This document shows, piece after piece, positions 1 to 12,413 of a stretch of 62,471 nt of DNA. The stretch's first letter is position 1. Every line of letters begins with the position of its first letter. Source of the DNA: Candidatus Accumulibacter regalis. Lineage in GTDB: Bacteria > Pseudomonadota > Gammaproteobacteria > Burkholderiales > Rhodocyclaceae. A program made the position numbers and the translations under genes. The stretch lies in NCBI GenBank assembly GCA_000585075.1, contig JEMY01000037.1:1-62471 (forward strand), read 5' to 3'. The notes under the pieces are model-generated. The model searched no databases, had not been told where the DNA came from, and saw only the letters and a program-made list of their open reading frames with translations.

Positions 1-58
1 AAACAGACCGTCCCAGATCAAGAACCCACACCTATCGGTTGTCTCATTTTTAAAGAGC

Positions 59-135
59 TGGTTGCGGGGACAGGATTTGAACCTGTGACCTTCGGGTTAT
101 GAGCCCGACGAGCTGCCAGACTGCTCCACCCCGCG
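59..135 (-). tRNA. initiator tRNA-fMet (anticodon CAT)
   Basis: Read on the minus strand, the segment folds as a 77-nt cloverleaf with an encoded CCA end. The anticodon loop is CTCATAA. Two initiator hallmarks are present: the first acceptor base C faces A instead of pairing, and the anticodon stem ends in three consecutive G-C pairs (GGG/CCC). It stands alone at the left edge of the window. Confidence 0.96.
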
Positions 136-479
136 ACACTGAGGGTGAAAAATTTTCACCCCGACTTCGCTGCACCTTTGCTACCTGGAGCAGAGCATTG
201 AGACCGCCCTGCTGACCTGCGTGCTGCGAAGAGGAAGCATTGTAGCCACCTCGGAGCATCAGGTCAACCATCATCCTGCTTTTTTGCGCATTCGATGTTT
301 GCAAGCCCCGCCAACCGGACAGCTGAGTACCAGTGCAAGCCAGGCAGCAGCAGGTCGCGGAGGCCTGGCGCGGGTCCGCGCACGGCGCCACCCGGCTTTG
401 CCCGAGGATACAGGCAAGGCTGGGCCGTCGGCCGCAGGTGCCCCGCGTCCATGACATTACAACGCACCCGCCGGGCGCA
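136..479. other. intergenic stretch without a recognisable gene
   Basis: About 340 bp between the initiator tRNA and the hemolysin III-type gene. Open frames exist on both strands, but their translations are low-complexity Arg/Ala/Pro-rich and match no family I know. No tRNA, terminator or clear promoter is visible. Confidence 0.5.
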
Positions 480-1097
480 TCACAGAACGTAGAACAGAAT
501 CGCGAAGTAGTGCGCTGCGCTACCGGCCATCACAAAAAGATGCCATATACCGTGCGCATGCGGAAGGCGAGTGTCGAGCGCATAAAAGATGATACCAACG
601 GTGTAGAAGACACCACCGGTAGCGACCCAGACGAAGCCGGCTGCGCCCAGTGCCTTGAGCAGCGGCACCAGGGCGACCAGCACCGCCCACCCCATCACGA
701 TGTAGATGACCAGCGAGACGATGCGGGCGTCGTTTCTCGGCCGCATCTCCTGCAAGCCGCCAAGGACCGCGAGCCCCCACACGGTGCCGAGCAAGGACCA
801 GCCCCACGGGCCACGCAAGGTGACCAGGCAGAACGGCGTGTAACTGCCTGCGATGAGCAAATAAATACTCTGGTGATCAAGTTTGCGCAGGATGTCCTTG
901 GCCCGTCCGCGGAAGCTGTGGTACATGGCCGAGAAGCTGTAGAGCAGCACCAGGGTGACGCCATAGATGGACACGCTGACCAGTTTCCACGCGTCGCCGT
1001 CAAGCGCTGCGAGAACGACCAGCACCACCGCACCGACCAGCGCAAGGACAGCGCCGACAAGGTGAGTCCAGGCGTTCAGTTTCTCGCCATCGTACAT
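480..1097 (-). CDS. hemolysin III / TrhA (YqfA) family membrane protein
   Basis: A 205-residue polytopic inner-membrane protein of the hemolysin III (PAQR-related) family. Seven hydrophobic segments are visible. Family signatures include NAWTHLVGA near the N-terminus, SAMYHSF and KLDHQSIYLLIAGSYTPF in the first half, and HGIWHLFVMAGSAAHYFAI at the C-terminus, with the three conserved histidines expected to bind a metal. The ATG at 1097 is chosen because AAGGCGG lies just upstream and the family N-terminus begins here; the frame stays open further upstream but that extension is non-membrane, Arg-rich sequence. It is divergent from groESL. The cellular role is not firmly known; the E. coli homologue has been linked to membrane energetics and lipid homeostasis. 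Confidence 0.88.
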   Translation of the reverse strand: MYDGEKLNAWTHLVGAVLALVGAVVLVVLAALDGDAWKLVSVSIYGVTLVLLYSFSAMYHSFRGRAKDILRKLDHQSIYLLIAGSYTPFCLVTLRGPWGWSLLGTVWGLAVLGGLQEMRPRNDARIVSLVIYIVMGWAVLVALVPLLKALGAAGFVWVATGGVFYTVGIIFYALDTRLPHAHGIWHLFVMAGSAAHYFAILFYVL

Positions 1098-1302
1098 ATG
1101 ATCCGCCTTGACGCGCTGGGTTGCCGCAGTCGGAAGCCAGGAACCGTCGGGCGCGCAGCTGATTGAGAAGCAGGAGCCGCATTGTCGCGGAATCAATCGT
1201 CGCCGGTCAATCGCTGGCAAGGGCCACCTGCAATGGTCACGACCGGTGGGGATCGCGAACGCCTGCTTTTGCCCTTCTGGCAAACAAAGGAAGCTACTAG
1301 CC

Positions 1303-1332
1303 CTTGAAATTCGTCCGACCCGGCCCTATTAT
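1303..1332 (+). promoter_or_regulatory. groESL promoter, overlapping sigma-32 and sigma-70 type elements
   Basis: CTTGAAA at 1303-1309, a 14-bp spacer and CCCTATT at 1324-1330 resemble a sigma-32 heat-shock promoter. The same bases also give TTGAAA (1304-1309), N17 and TATTAT (1327-1332), a good sigma-70 promoter. The CIRCE operator starts at the end of the -10, so HrcA binding should block both. Confidence 0.75.
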
Positions 1333-1358
1333 TAGCACTCGCTAGCGTTGAGTGCTAA
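1332..1358 (+). promoter_or_regulatory. CIRCE operator (HrcA binding site)
   Basis: Perfect inverted repeat TTAGCACTC, N9, GAGTGCTAA, the canonical CIRCE element. It lies 85 bp upstream of the groES start and overlaps the -10 region. It implies HrcA repression of groESL; hrcA itself is not in the window. Confidence 0.97.
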
Positions 1359-1442
1359 CACCCTGCCGCCGATTCATGGAAGCGCAACGGCAGGGTCCGC
1401 TGGTTATGTTCCCCCTATATGCTTAACCGAAGGAGAAATTGC

Positions 1443-1733
1443 ATGAAAATTCGTCCGTTGCATGATCGCGTGATCGTCAAGCGCCTTGAAGAGGAGCGCA
1501 AGACCGCTTCAGGTATCGTAATCCCGGATGCGGCCACCGAAAAGCCGGATCAGGGCGAGATCCGCGCCGTTGGCAATGGCAAGCTGCTTGAGGATGGCTC
1601 CGTGCGTGCCCTCGCAGTCAAGGTGGGTGACCGGGTCCTTTTCGGCAAGTATGCTGGCCAGACCGTCAAGGTCGATGGCGAAGAGCTGCTGGTCATGCGC
1701 GAAGAAGACATCATGGGCGTCGTTGAGGCCTAA
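1443..1733 (+). CDS. groES: co-chaperonin GroES
   Basis: A 96-residue protein of the usual Cpn10 length. It starts [14 protein letters not shown] and contains the mobile-loop region ([20 protein letters not shown]) that docks on GroEL, ending [14 protein letters not shown]. GroES forms a heptameric lid over the GroEL folding chamber in the cytoplasm. The start is set by the AAGGAG ribosome site about 8 bp upstream; an ATG 24 bases earlier lacks one. First gene of the groES-groEL operon, behind a CIRCE operator and a probable sigma-32 promoter, 94 bp ahead of groEL. Confidence 0.98.
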   Translation: MKIRPLHDRVIVKRLEEERKTASGIVIPDAATEKPDQGEIRAVGNGKLLEDGSVRALAVKVGDRVLFGKYAGQTVKVDGEELLVMREEDIMGVVEA

Positions 1734-1806
1734 TGCCTCCGGCAAGGCAGTTCGGCACACCTCCGAGAATGCCATTCGGCATTCCGGTTCTGAACAAAAT
1801 CACTAA

Positions 1807-3489
<1,683 letters not shown>

Positions 3490-3515
3490 GTCCTGCCCGA
3501 GTTTGACCGCTCAAC

Positions 3516-3547
3516 AAAAAACCCCCGCTTTGGCGGGGTTTTTTTTT
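3516..3547. terminator. bidirectional rho-independent terminator, groEL / ppiD
   Basis: Stem CCCCGC / GCGGGG with a TTTG loop, flanked by A5-6 on the left and T9 on the right. It sits between the convergent groEL and ppiD genes, so it can stop transcripts from both sides. Confidence 0.93.
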
Positions 3548-3800
3548 CTCCGCGCATCCCCTGTCGGGAATTGACCACGTGGCAATCCCCGTGGCACTCG
3601 CTGACTGAATAACCGCATGCAACTCGCCTGCGTGGAGAACACCCTCCTCGGTAGACGCTGCTATCGACTCCGGCAATTGGCTCAGGGAGACAACGCGTCA
3701 GCCGACAGCGAGCACGCCGCCGCCTCGCCTCTATCGGGACCGGCAGCCGAGAAAGGAGCCCCGCCGACGCACAGCCCTCACCCGAGTCGATGCGGTCGAC

Positions 3801-5708
3801 TTAGCGCTCCTTGCTGTCCAGCGCCGCCTTGTTGATATCGATCTTGTAGCGCGAGCGCAAACCGGCGAGATAGGCGGCAAAATCCTCTTGGCCAAGAATG
3901 GTGCTGTATTCGCGCTGGAGAGCGTCGCGGCGCTGTTTATCGACCGTTGCCGGCTGTCCGACCTTGATGATCTTGTAGAGCGCGTAGGTCCCGCCAGCGA
4001 CTTCGGCGCCGACATAGGCTGGCAGATTGTTGACGTTCGCCCGGAAGATCGCCTGCAGAGCCGCTGCCGGCAACTGCTGCCCTTCGAGCCGTGAGACGCT
4101 CTTGACCGGGCCCCAGTCAGCCTTGCTCTCGGTACCCGCCTGCAGAGCGGCGAGCCTGGCCTCACCCGCCTGGCGGGCGAGCGCTGCCGCTTGTTGCTCT
4201 TTCAGAGCGGCTTCGATGCCTGCCTTTACTTCGGCAAAAGGCCTGCTGCTCGCGGCTTGATAGGCGGCTACGCGGGCCGACAGCAGCACGTTTGGTGCAA
4301 CTTCGATGGCTTCCGTATTGCGCTTGTTCTTCAGCGAATCAGCCGAAAACAGGGCCGTCAGAACCTTCTGGTTACCGAGCTGGCCGAGGGTGGCCAGCGC
4401 TTGCGGATTCGGATCGCGCGGCAACCAGCCCGAATGCTGCATCTTCAGGTCGAATTTTTCGACCACTGGCTGCAAACTGTCAGGCTGCTCATAGACCATG
4501 TTGCTGAACGCCTCGGCGGCTTCGGCGAACTGCCGCGACGCTGTCTGGCGCTTCAGTTCGTCCTCGAGTTCCGGGCGCACTTCGGCCAGCGGGCGTTGAG
4601 CGCCCGCTTTCGTCGCCGTCAGCTTGATGATGTGAAAGCCGAACTCCGAGCGCACGACACCGGAGATTTCGCCTTCCTGCAGTTTGAAAACCGATTCTTC
4701 GAACGGCTTGACCATCATTCCGCGACCAAAGAAACCGAGATCGCCCCCCTTTTCGGCAGACCCCGGATCCTGCGAATACTGCTTGGCCAGTTCGGCAAAC
4801 TTGCCTGGCGCCTCCTGAAGTTCCCGGCGAATGCCGTCGGCCTTGGCCTTGGCTTTCTCCTCGTCCTGATTTGCATCGACCAGAATCAGAATGTGGCTGG
4901 CCCGGCGCTCTTCGGCCCGCTGGTATCTATCCTTGTGGCTTTCGTACCAGGCGCTCACTTCAGCATCGCTGACCGTCAGCTTGTCCATCAGTGCTTGCAG
5001 AGACAAGACGACGTAATCCGCCTTCGCCTGCTCGGCGATTTCAAAACGTTTCGGATTCTCCTGGTAGTACTTCTCGACCGCCGCAGTATCGATTTTTACC
5101 TGGGCAGCGAACTGCTCCGGGGAGAAACGCAGCTCGCTGACCTGGCGCTCCTCGGATTGAATCCGCAGCATCTCGTCGGTCATCGCACTGCCAACGATGC
5201 CGGTATCGCCAATCGCCGCCACCAACTGCTGCAAGGTGAGGTCCTGACGCAGCTGCGCCTCGAACTGCGGCTGCGACATGCCCTGCGCCGCCAGCGCGGC
5301 CTGATAGCGAGCCATCGAGAACTGCCCGTCGTCCTGCAAAGCCGGAATCTTGCTGATCACCTCGCGCAGCGCGTTGTCGCCGGCAACAAGCCGCCCCTTG
5401 GCAGCTTCGAGGAGCAAGAGACGTTGGTCCACCAGCGCGTTCAAGACTGACAGACGTGCTTCCGGCGTATTCACCGCCGCCGCGTCGAACGTTTCGCCCA
5501 TTGCCTGCCGCAGGCGATCCTGCTGCACCCGCCATGCCTGGTCAAACTGTTGCATGGTGATCTTGGAGTCCCCGACGCTGGCCAGATCCGTGCCCGCGCC
5601 GGTATCGCGAACGTACGAGTCGATACCCCAGAAAGCAAATGGCAAGGTGATCAGGGCAAGAAATACCTGGACGACTCTCTTGTTGTTGCGAACGGCATCG
5701 AAGATCAT
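3801..5708 (-). CDS. ppiD: peptidyl-prolyl cis-trans isomerase D (PpiD), membrane-anchored
   Basis: A 635-residue periplasmic chaperone and foldase anchored by one N-terminal transmembrane helix (about residues 14-30) after a short cytoplasmic stretch typical of PpiD ([14 protein letters not shown]). A SurA-N-like domain follows, then a parvulin rotamase domain around residues 265-360 with RRASHILI and GDLGFFGRG...EFGFHIIKL, and a long C-terminal chaperone region. In E. coli PpiD associates with the SecYEG exit and helps early folding of exported proteins. It lies at the far end of the tig-clpP-clpX-lon cluster, the usual proteobacterial arrangement, but is separated from lon by two tRNA genes and a terminator, so it probably has its own promoter. 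Confidence 0.93.
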   Translation of the reverse strand: MIFDAVRNNKRVVQVFLALITLPFAFWGIDSYVRDTGAGTDLASVGDSKITMQQFDQAWRVQQDRLRQAMGETFDAAAVNTPEARLSVLNALVDQRLLLLEAAKGRLVAGDNALREVISKIPALQDDGQFSMARYQAALAAQGMSQPQFEAQLRQDLTLQQLVAAIGDTGIVGSAMTDEMLRIQSEERQVSELRFSPEQFAAQVKIDTAAVEKYYQENPKRFEIAEQAKADYVVLSLQALMDKLTVSDAEVSAWYESHKDRYQRAEERRASHILILVDANQDEEKAKAKADGIRRELQEAPGKFAELAKQYSQDPGSAEKGGDLGFFGRGMMVKPFEESVFKLQEGEISGVVRSEFGFHIIKLTATKAGAQRPLAEVRPELEDELKRQTASRQFAEAAEAFSNMVYEQPDSLQPVVEKFDLKMQHSGWLPRDPNPQALATLGQLGNQKVLTALFSADSLKNKRNTEAIEVAPNVLLSARVAAYQAASSRPFAEVKAGIEAALKEQQAAALARQAGEARLAALQAGTESKADWGPVKSVSRLEGQQLPAAALQAIFRANVNNLPAYVGAEVAGGTYALYKIIKVGQPATVDKQRRDALQREYSTILGQEDFAAYLAGLRSRYKIDINKAALDSKER

Positions 5709-5749
5709 GGCTGTGGCCCGCTAACTCATTGAAATATTGTCGAGGAAAC

Positions 5750-5773
5750 AAAAAAGGCGAACTTTCGTTCGCC
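5750..5773 (-). terminator. rho-independent terminator after tRNA-Asp
   Basis: Read leftward: stem GGCGAAC / GTTCGCC with a 4-base loop followed by T6. It ends the tRNA-Val/tRNA-Asp transcript about 40 bp before the ppiD start. Confidence 0.85.
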
Positions 5774-5783
5774 CTCTTGGCAA

Positions 5784-5860
5784 TGGCGGAGTGGACGGGA
5801 CTCGAACCCGCGACCCCCGGCGTGACAGGCCGGTATTCTAACCAACTGAACTACCACTCC
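5784..5860 (-). tRNA. tRNA-Asp (anticodon GTC)
   Basis: A 77-nt cloverleaf with encoded CCA; acceptor stem GGAGTGG / CCACTCC, anticodon loop CTGTCAC, and T-arm GGGTTCGAGTCCC. It sits 26 bp downstream of tRNA-Val in the same direction. Confidence 0.97.
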
Positions 5861-5886
5861 CAATCGCTGCAGAACCACCCTGCCGG

Positions 5887-5962
5887 TGGTGGGTGCTGAC
5901 GGGCTCGAACCGCCGACATCCAGCTTGTAAGGCTAGCGCTCTACCAACTGAGCTAAGCACCC
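5887..5962 (-). tRNA. tRNA-Val (anticodon TAC)
   Basis: A 76-nt cloverleaf with encoded CCA; acceptor stem GGGTGCT / AGCACCC, anticodon loop CTTACAA and T-arm GCGGTTCGAGCCCG. It lies downstream of lon on the same strand and pairs with tRNA-Asp as one transcript unit. Confidence 0.96.
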
Positions 5963-6121
5963 GTCGTATGATCCAAGCAAAGAAGCGCGAGTTTATCGCA
6001 TCCATCGTCACTTGGCCAGACCACATTGCTGAGGGCGCAGCGCTTGCGCGCCGGGTCAGGAAGGCAGGAGAGGCACAGAAAGAACCGACCTCCAGCTCTC
6101 CCGCCCGGCGTCCGCGTCGAC

Positions 6122-8554
6122 TCAGTGCGTGAGTACCGCCTGCACCGATGGAGTCGTGCCCTCGGACGCCGTTCCGGCGACCGCCGGCGTTGGCGTCGGC
6201 GCCGCCTCGCCGGACAACGGCTCCGGCTTGCGTTCGAGCGCGTGCGCCAGGACCTGGTCGATCCACCTGACCGGGATGATCTCCAGCTTGTTCTTGATGT
6301 TGTCCGGGATCTCGGCCAAGTCCCTGACGTTTTCCTCGGGGATCAGGACCCGCGCCAGGCCGCCGCGGACCGCCGCCAGGAGTTTCTCCTTGAGACCGCC
6401 GATCGGCAGTACCTCGCCGCGCAGAGTGATCTCGCCGGTCATCGCCACATCGCAGCACACCGGAATACCGGTGAGCACGGAAACCAGCGCCGTGCAGATC
6501 CCGACGCCGGCGGACGGGCCATCCTTGGGAATTGCGCCTTCCGGCAGATGAATGTGAATGTCGCTCTTCTGATAGAAGTCGTGATCGATGCCCAGCGATC
6601 CGGCGCGCTTGCGCACGACCGACACTGCCGCCTGCACCGACTCCTGCATCACCTCACCAAGCTTGCCGGTGGTCGTCGTCTTGCCCTTGCCGGGCAAGAC
6701 CACCGACTCGATGGTCAGCAATTCGCCACCAACTTCGGTCCACGCCAATCCAGTCACCTGGCCAACCTGATTCTCACGCTCGGCAACGCCGTAGTTGAAG
6801 CGTCGAACGCCGAGGAACTTGTCGAGGTTACGCGCGGTGACGGCGACTTTCTGCTGACTCCTTCTGAGCAGCAGAGTCTTCACCACCTTGCGACAGATCT
6901 TCGAAATGTCGCGCTCGAGCGATCGCACCCCTGCTTCACGCGTGTAGTAGCGAACGATGTCACGTAGCGCGCTCTCGGCGACGGTCAACTCGCCGGCTCG
7001 CAGCCCATTGGTCTTGATCTGCTTGGGTAGCAGGTAACGCTGCGCAATGTTGACCTTCTCATCCTCGGTGTAACCCGACAGCCGGATCACTTCCATGCGA
7101 TCCAGCAAGGGCGCCGGGATATTCAGGGTGTTGGCCGTGGCGACGAACATTACTTCCGACAGGTCGTACTCGACCTCGACATAGTGATCGACGAAAGTCG
7201 AATTCTGCTCCGGATCGAGCACCTCAAGCAGCGCCGAACTCGGATCACCGCGGAAATCCTGCCCCATCTTGTCGACTTCGTCGAGCAGGAAAAGCGGGTT
7301 CTTGACGCCGATCTTGCTCATATTCTGCAGGATCTTGCCCGGCATAGAGCCGATGTAGGTCCGCCGATGGCCGCGGATTTCAGCCTCATCGCGAACGCCA
7401 CCGAGACTCATGCGCACGAATTTGCGGCCTGTTGCCCGCGCTATCGACTGCCCGAGCGACGTCTTGCCCACGCCGGGAGGCCCAACCAGGCAGAGAATCG
7501 GCGCCTTGAGGCGGTCGACGCGCTGCTGCACCGCGAGATACTCGATGATCCGTTCCTTGACCTTTTCGAGGCCCCAGTGATCGGTGTCGAGTATCTTTCC
7601 CGCTGCCGCCAGATCCTTGCTGGTCCGCGTCCTTTTGCGCCACGGCAGCCCGATCAGCGTTTCGATGAAGTTGCGTACGACCGTTGCTTCGGCCGACATC
7701 GGCGACATCAGCTTGAGCTTCCTGAGTTCGGACTGCGCCTTGGCGAGCCCTTCCTTGCCCATTCCGGCAAGCTTGACCTTCTTCTCCAGGTCCTCCATGT
7801 CGGCGCCTTCTTCACCCTCGCCGAGTTCCTTCTGGATCGCCTTGACCTGCTCGTTGAGGTAATACTCGCGCTGGCTTTTTTCCATCTGGCGCTTGACGCG
7901 CCCGCGGATCCGCTTCTCGACCTGCAGGATATCGATCTCCGCCTCGAGTTGCGTCAGCAGCCGCTCGATGCGCGCGCGGATATCGAACATCTCGAGCACT
8001 TCCTGCTTCTGCTCGAGTTTCAAGGGCAGGTGCGCGGCAATGGTGTCGGCGAGGCGGCCAGCCTCTTCAATGCCCGCGATGGAGGTCAGGATCTCCGGCG
8101 GAATCTTCTTGTTGAGTTTGACGTATTGGTCGAACTGAGCGATCACGGCGCGGCGCAGCGCCTCAACCTCATGGTTGACGCCGTCATCAGCGACCACCGA
8201 GCGCGAGCTCGCGAAGAACATCTCGTCACGCGATTCAACGGCCTCCAGGCGCGCGCGCTGGGCGCCTTCGACCAGCACCTTGACGGTCCCGTCGGGAAGT
8301 TTCAGCATCTGCAGGATATTGGCCACGCAGCCAATGTCGTACAGGTCGTCGGCTTCCGGTTCGTCCTTGACCGCGGACTTCTGGGCAACCAGCAGGATAC
8401 TCTTGCCGGCCTCCATCGCCACTTCCAGAGCCTTTATCGACTTTGGCCGCCCGACGAAGAGCGGAATAACCATGTGCGGAAAAACCACCACGTCGCGCAG
8501 AGGCAACAGCGGCAGTTCTATTGGCTGGGTAGCCAACTTCGGGGTTGCAGACAT
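6122..8554 (-). CDS. lon: ATP-dependent protease Lon
   Basis: An 810-residue LonA protease of normal size. It has the N-terminal substrate domain (PLLPLRDVVVFPHMVIPLFVGR), a coiled middle, an AAA+ module with Walker A GPPGVGKTS and Walker B LFLLDEVDK, and a C-terminal Ser-Lys protease domain. The catalytic serine is S681 in DGPSAGVGI and the lysine about K724 in GLKEKLL. Lon degrades misfolded and regulatory proteins in the cytoplasm. The last about 30 residues form a Pro/Ala/Thr-rich tail beyond the family core. It follows clpX by 83 bp on the same strand, consistent with the conserved clpP-clpX-lon unit. Confidence 0.98.
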   Translation of the reverse strand: MSATPKLATQPIELPLLPLRDVVVFPHMVIPLFVGRPKSIKALEVAMEAGKSILLVAQKSAVKDEPEADDLYDIGCVANILQMLKLPDGTVKVLVEGAQRARLEAVESRDEMFFASSRSVVADDGVNHEVEALRRAVIAQFDQYVKLNKKIPPEILTSIAGIEEAGRLADTIAAHLPLKLEQKQEVLEMFDIRARIERLLTQLEAEIDILQVEKRIRGRVKRQMEKSQREYYLNEQVKAIQKELGEGEEGADMEDLEKKVKLAGMGKEGLAKAQSELRKLKLMSPMSAEATVVRNFIETLIGLPWRKRTRTSKDLAAAGKILDTDHWGLEKVKERIIEYLAVQQRVDRLKAPILCLVGPPGVGKTSLGQSIARATGRKFVRMSLGGVRDEAEIRGHRRTYIGSMPGKILQNMSKIGVKNPLFLLDEVDKMGQDFRGDPSSALLEVLDPEQNSTFVDHYVEVEYDLSEVMFVATANTLNIPAPLLDRMEVIRLSGYTEDEKVNIAQRYLLPKQIKTNGLRAGELTVAESALRDIVRYYTREAGVRSLERDISKICRKVVKTLLLRRSQQKVAVTARNLDKFLGVRRFNYGVAERENQVGQVTGLAWTEVGGELLTIESVVLPGKGKTTTTGKLGEVMQESVQAAVSVVRKRAGSLGIDHDFYQKSDIHIHLPEGAIPKDGPSAGVGICTALVSVLTGIPVCCDVAMTGEITLRGEVLPIGGLKEKLLAAVRGGLARVLIPEENVRDLAEIPDNIKNKLEIIPVRWIDQVLAHALERKPEPLSGEAAPTPTPAVAGTASEGTTPSVQAVLTH

Positions 8555-8637
8555 CGATTATGCCCTTAAGGTTGAGGTTCGTGCCTTGAGATGGTGGCGC
8601 GGACCCGTATTTCAAGCCGCAGGCCGCGGCCAGGACA

Positions 8638-9909
<1,272 letters not shown>

Positions 9910-9967
9910 CTCGACCTACCTCACTGTCAATCCATGTGGACACGGTTGGACACGGCCCGGAGCGAGC

Positions 9968-10597
9968 TCAAGCCCCCTCCCGATTGGCCAGCACCTTGTC
10001 GATCAGACCATATTCTGCCGCTTCCTGCGCCGAAAGGAAATTATCACGGTCCGTGTCGCGTTCAATACGCTCGATGGCCTGGCCGCTGTGGTGTGCCATC
10101 AACTCGTTGAGTTTGGCGCGCAGCGCGAGGATTTCCTTGGCGTGAATCGCAATATCCGAAGCCTGCCCCTGGAAGCCGCCCATCGGCTGGTGAATCATCA
10201 CCCGCGAATTCGGCAAGGCGAAGCGTTTTCCGTGCGCGCCAGCGGTGAGCAGAAACGCCCCCATCGAGCACGCCTGCCCCATGCACAGGGTCGACACTTC
10301 CGGCTTGATGAACTGCATGGTGTCGTAGATCGACAAGCCAGCGGACACCGAACCACCCGGTGAATTGATGTAGAAATGGATATCCTTGTCGGGATTCTCC
10401 GCCTCCAGAAAAAGCAGCTGCGCCACCACCAGATTGGCGGTCACATCATTCACCGGTCCGACCAGGAAGATGACGCGTTCCTTGAGCAAGCGCGAATAGA
10501 TGTCGTAAGCGCGTTCGCCACGACCACTCTGCTCGATCACCATCGGGACCAGGCCCAGCGCCTGCGGATCCCAGTTGATGCCGTGGTCCATTCTCAT
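9968..10597 (-). CDS. clpP: ATP-dependent Clp protease proteolytic subunit ClpP
   Basis: A 209-residue serine peptidase. The catalytic triad is visible as S111 (GQACSMGAF), H136 (VMIHQPMGG) and D185 (ERDTDRDNF), the same numbering as the E. coli precursor. The frame is open further upstream, but the start at 10597 is chosen because GGAGGAG precedes it with good spacing and homology begins there; the next ATG two codons later is an alternative. It forms the double-heptamer protease chamber used with ClpX. It lies 33 bp after tig. Confidence 0.97.
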   Translation of the reverse strand: MRMDHGINWDPQALGLVPMVIEQSGRGERAYDIYSRLLKERVIFLVGPVNDVTANLVVAQLLFLEAENPDKDIHFYINSPGGSVSAGLSIYDTMQFIKPEVSTLCMGQACSMGAFLLTAGAHGKRFALPNSRVMIHQPMGGFQGQASDIAIHAKEILALRAKLNELMAHHSGQAIERIERDTDRDNFLSAQEAAEYGLIDKVLANREGA

Positions 10598-10629
10598 TTC
10601 GGCTCCTCCGCTTCGAGAGTTCTGCGTTT

Positions 10630-11979
10630 TCAGGACGGCTGCCCCATCAATTCGGCGAAGGCGACCGGCTTGTCGACCACTGCCACGGCGGCCATCATCC
10701 AGGCCACCACATTGGCTTCGATGGCCGCGCTCTCGAAGTCCCCCAGGCGCTCGCGTTGCGCATAGTACCAGCGGACGACTTCCTCCGGATGTTCGTAGCT
10801 CTGCGCGGCATCCTCGACCAGCGCCCGCACCTGCTCCGGCTTCGCCTGCAGTTCGTTCTGCTTGACGATCTCGGCCAGCAGCAGGCCGAGCCGGACCCGG
10901 CGCGTCGCCTGATCGACGAACCATTCGCGCTGCATCGGCAGATCCTTGACCTTCATTCCCCGCTGCTCCATGTCCTGGCGCGCCAGTTCCTGCAAACGCT
11001 CGATCTCGCGATCGATCAGCGCCCCAGGCACGTCGACCGGATGCGCCTCGAGCAGCGAATCCATCACCTGTCCCGTAATCCTCGCCTGCAGGCGCTTCTT
11101 CACCTCGCGCTTGAGATTGGCCTCGATTTCCGCCCGCATCTTGACCAGGTCGCCATCTTCCACGCCGAGCGCCTTGGCGAAGTCAGCATCGACTTCCGGC
11201 AGATGCGGTTCGCCGACTTCCTTGACCGTGACCTCGAAGGTCACCGTCTGGCCGGCCAGTTCCTTGGAGAAATACTCGCTCGGAAAAGTCATTTCGAAGG
11301 ACTTGCTTTCGCCCGGGCTGGTACCGATCACGGCATTCTCGAAGTCAGCCAACATCTTGCCTTCGCCGAGAACAAACTGATAATCCTGGCCCTGCCCGCC
11401 CTGAAAAGGCACGCCATCTTTCTTGCCGAGAAAGTCGATGCTTACCCGGTCGCCGCTTGCCGCCGCGCGATCAACGGGCTCAAAGCTCACCCGCTGTTTG
11501 CGCAGGATTTCGATCGTGCCGTCGACCTCGGTCGGTCCAACTTCAAGGACCGGACGCTCGACCTTCATGTCCGCCAGCTCTTTGACGGTGATCTCCGGAA
11601 AGACCTCGAAGACTGCCGAGAACTCCATGTGCGTTGTACTGCCGCTGTTCCTCGCCTCGATCTTCGGGCTGCCGGCAACACGCAACTGCTGCTTCGTCAC
11701 CTCCTCGCTGAACAGGCTCCCGAGCGCCTCGCTAAGCGCATCATGGCGAGCCTGGTCGCCGTATTGCTGGCGAATGATATTGGCCGGCACCTTGCCGGGG
11801 CGAAAGCCGGGCATCTTCATGTTCTTGCCGAGGCGCTTCAGACGCTGATCGACTTCCTTGTCGAGGTCGGCGAGAGCGATCGACAGGTCAAGACGACGCT
11901 CAAGCGGGTTTACGGCTGCTGGTGCGGCGGCGGCGCCAGTATCGGCGACTGCGTCAGTGTTAGCGGCGTTCGTTTCCAT
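10630..11979 (-). CDS. tig: trigger factor (ribosome-associated chaperone / PPIase)
   Basis: A 449-residue protein, slightly longer than typical because of an Ala-rich 23-residue N-terminal extension ahead of the conserved [12 protein letters not shown]. The ribosome-docking signature GFRPGKVP is at residues 58-65, an FKBP-like domain lies around residues 170-250 ([15 protein letters not shown]...F), and the C-terminal chaperone arms follow. It meets nascent chains at the ribosome exit. It is the first gene of tig-clpP-clpX-lon. A shorter product starting within the extension cannot be excluded. Confidence 0.96.
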   Translation of the reverse strand: METNAANTDAVADTGAAAAPAAVNPLERRLDLSIALADLDKEVDQRLKRLGKNMKMPGFRPGKVPANIIRQQYGDQARHDALSEALGSLFSEEVTKQQLRVAGSPKIEARNSGSTTHMEFSAVFEVFPEITVKELADMKVERPVLEVGPTEVDGTIEILRKQRVSFEPVDRAAASGDRVSIDFLGKKDGVPFQGGQGQDYQFVLGEGKMLADFENAVIGTSPGESKSFEMTFPSEYFSKELAGQTVTFEVTVKEVGEPHLPEVDADFAKALGVEDGDLVKMRAEIEANLKREVKKRLQARITGQVMDSLLEAHPVDVPGALIDREIERLQELARQDMEQRGMKVKDLPMQREWFVDQATRRVRLGLLLAEIVKQNELQAKPEQVRALVEDAAQSYEHPEEVVRWYYAQRERLGDFESAAIEANVVAWMMAAVAVVDKPVAFAELMGQPS

Positions 11980-12413
11980 TAAGAATCCTTGTGGTACGTG
12001 CTGAAAGGTGTATGTGTCCTGGCTCGGCCAAAAGAACCCACGCCTCCGGACATTGCGGCTCTAAGCTGCCAGACCGAAGAGGCAGAAACCATTCTGGCTT
12101 TACGTCGCCGCTCAGCAACACGAGCGTTGACGATGCAAGCGGTCTCGATGAGCGTTCGCCAATCCCCGCAGCGGACGAATACGCCATCGGGAAAGTGCCC
12201 GCGCTTCGGTTTCGCATTCGCGCCCGCGCTGTCACTTCACCGCGTCGCATACGAAAAGCACACGATTCTACAGCAATAATTAAAGGGTCGAAACCTGTGG
12301 CGTGGTGGAGTAGGCAGTGGAAGAGCTGCGGAGCTGGCGGGGCACGAGGTGGATGATCCCCGGACAGCGACTACCCGAGGCAAGTACGCAAGACTGCAAG
12401 CGGCTCCCCGCCG
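11980..12413. other. intergenic region upstream of tig
   Basis: About 430 bp holding the expected leader and promoter of the tig operon, reading leftward. A short AT-richer patch occurs near 12262-12290. Translations on both strands look unlike any protein family. No hairpin with a T-run was found. Confidence 0.45.

Noticed and set aside
4191-5450. Long plus-strand open frame antisense to ppiD
   Set aside because: Arg/Leu/His-rich shadow translation typical of high-GC DNA; ppiD on the other strand is fully supported.
11990-12080. Possible tRNA upstream of tig
   Set aside because: No cloverleaf, T-arm or CCA pattern could be formed.
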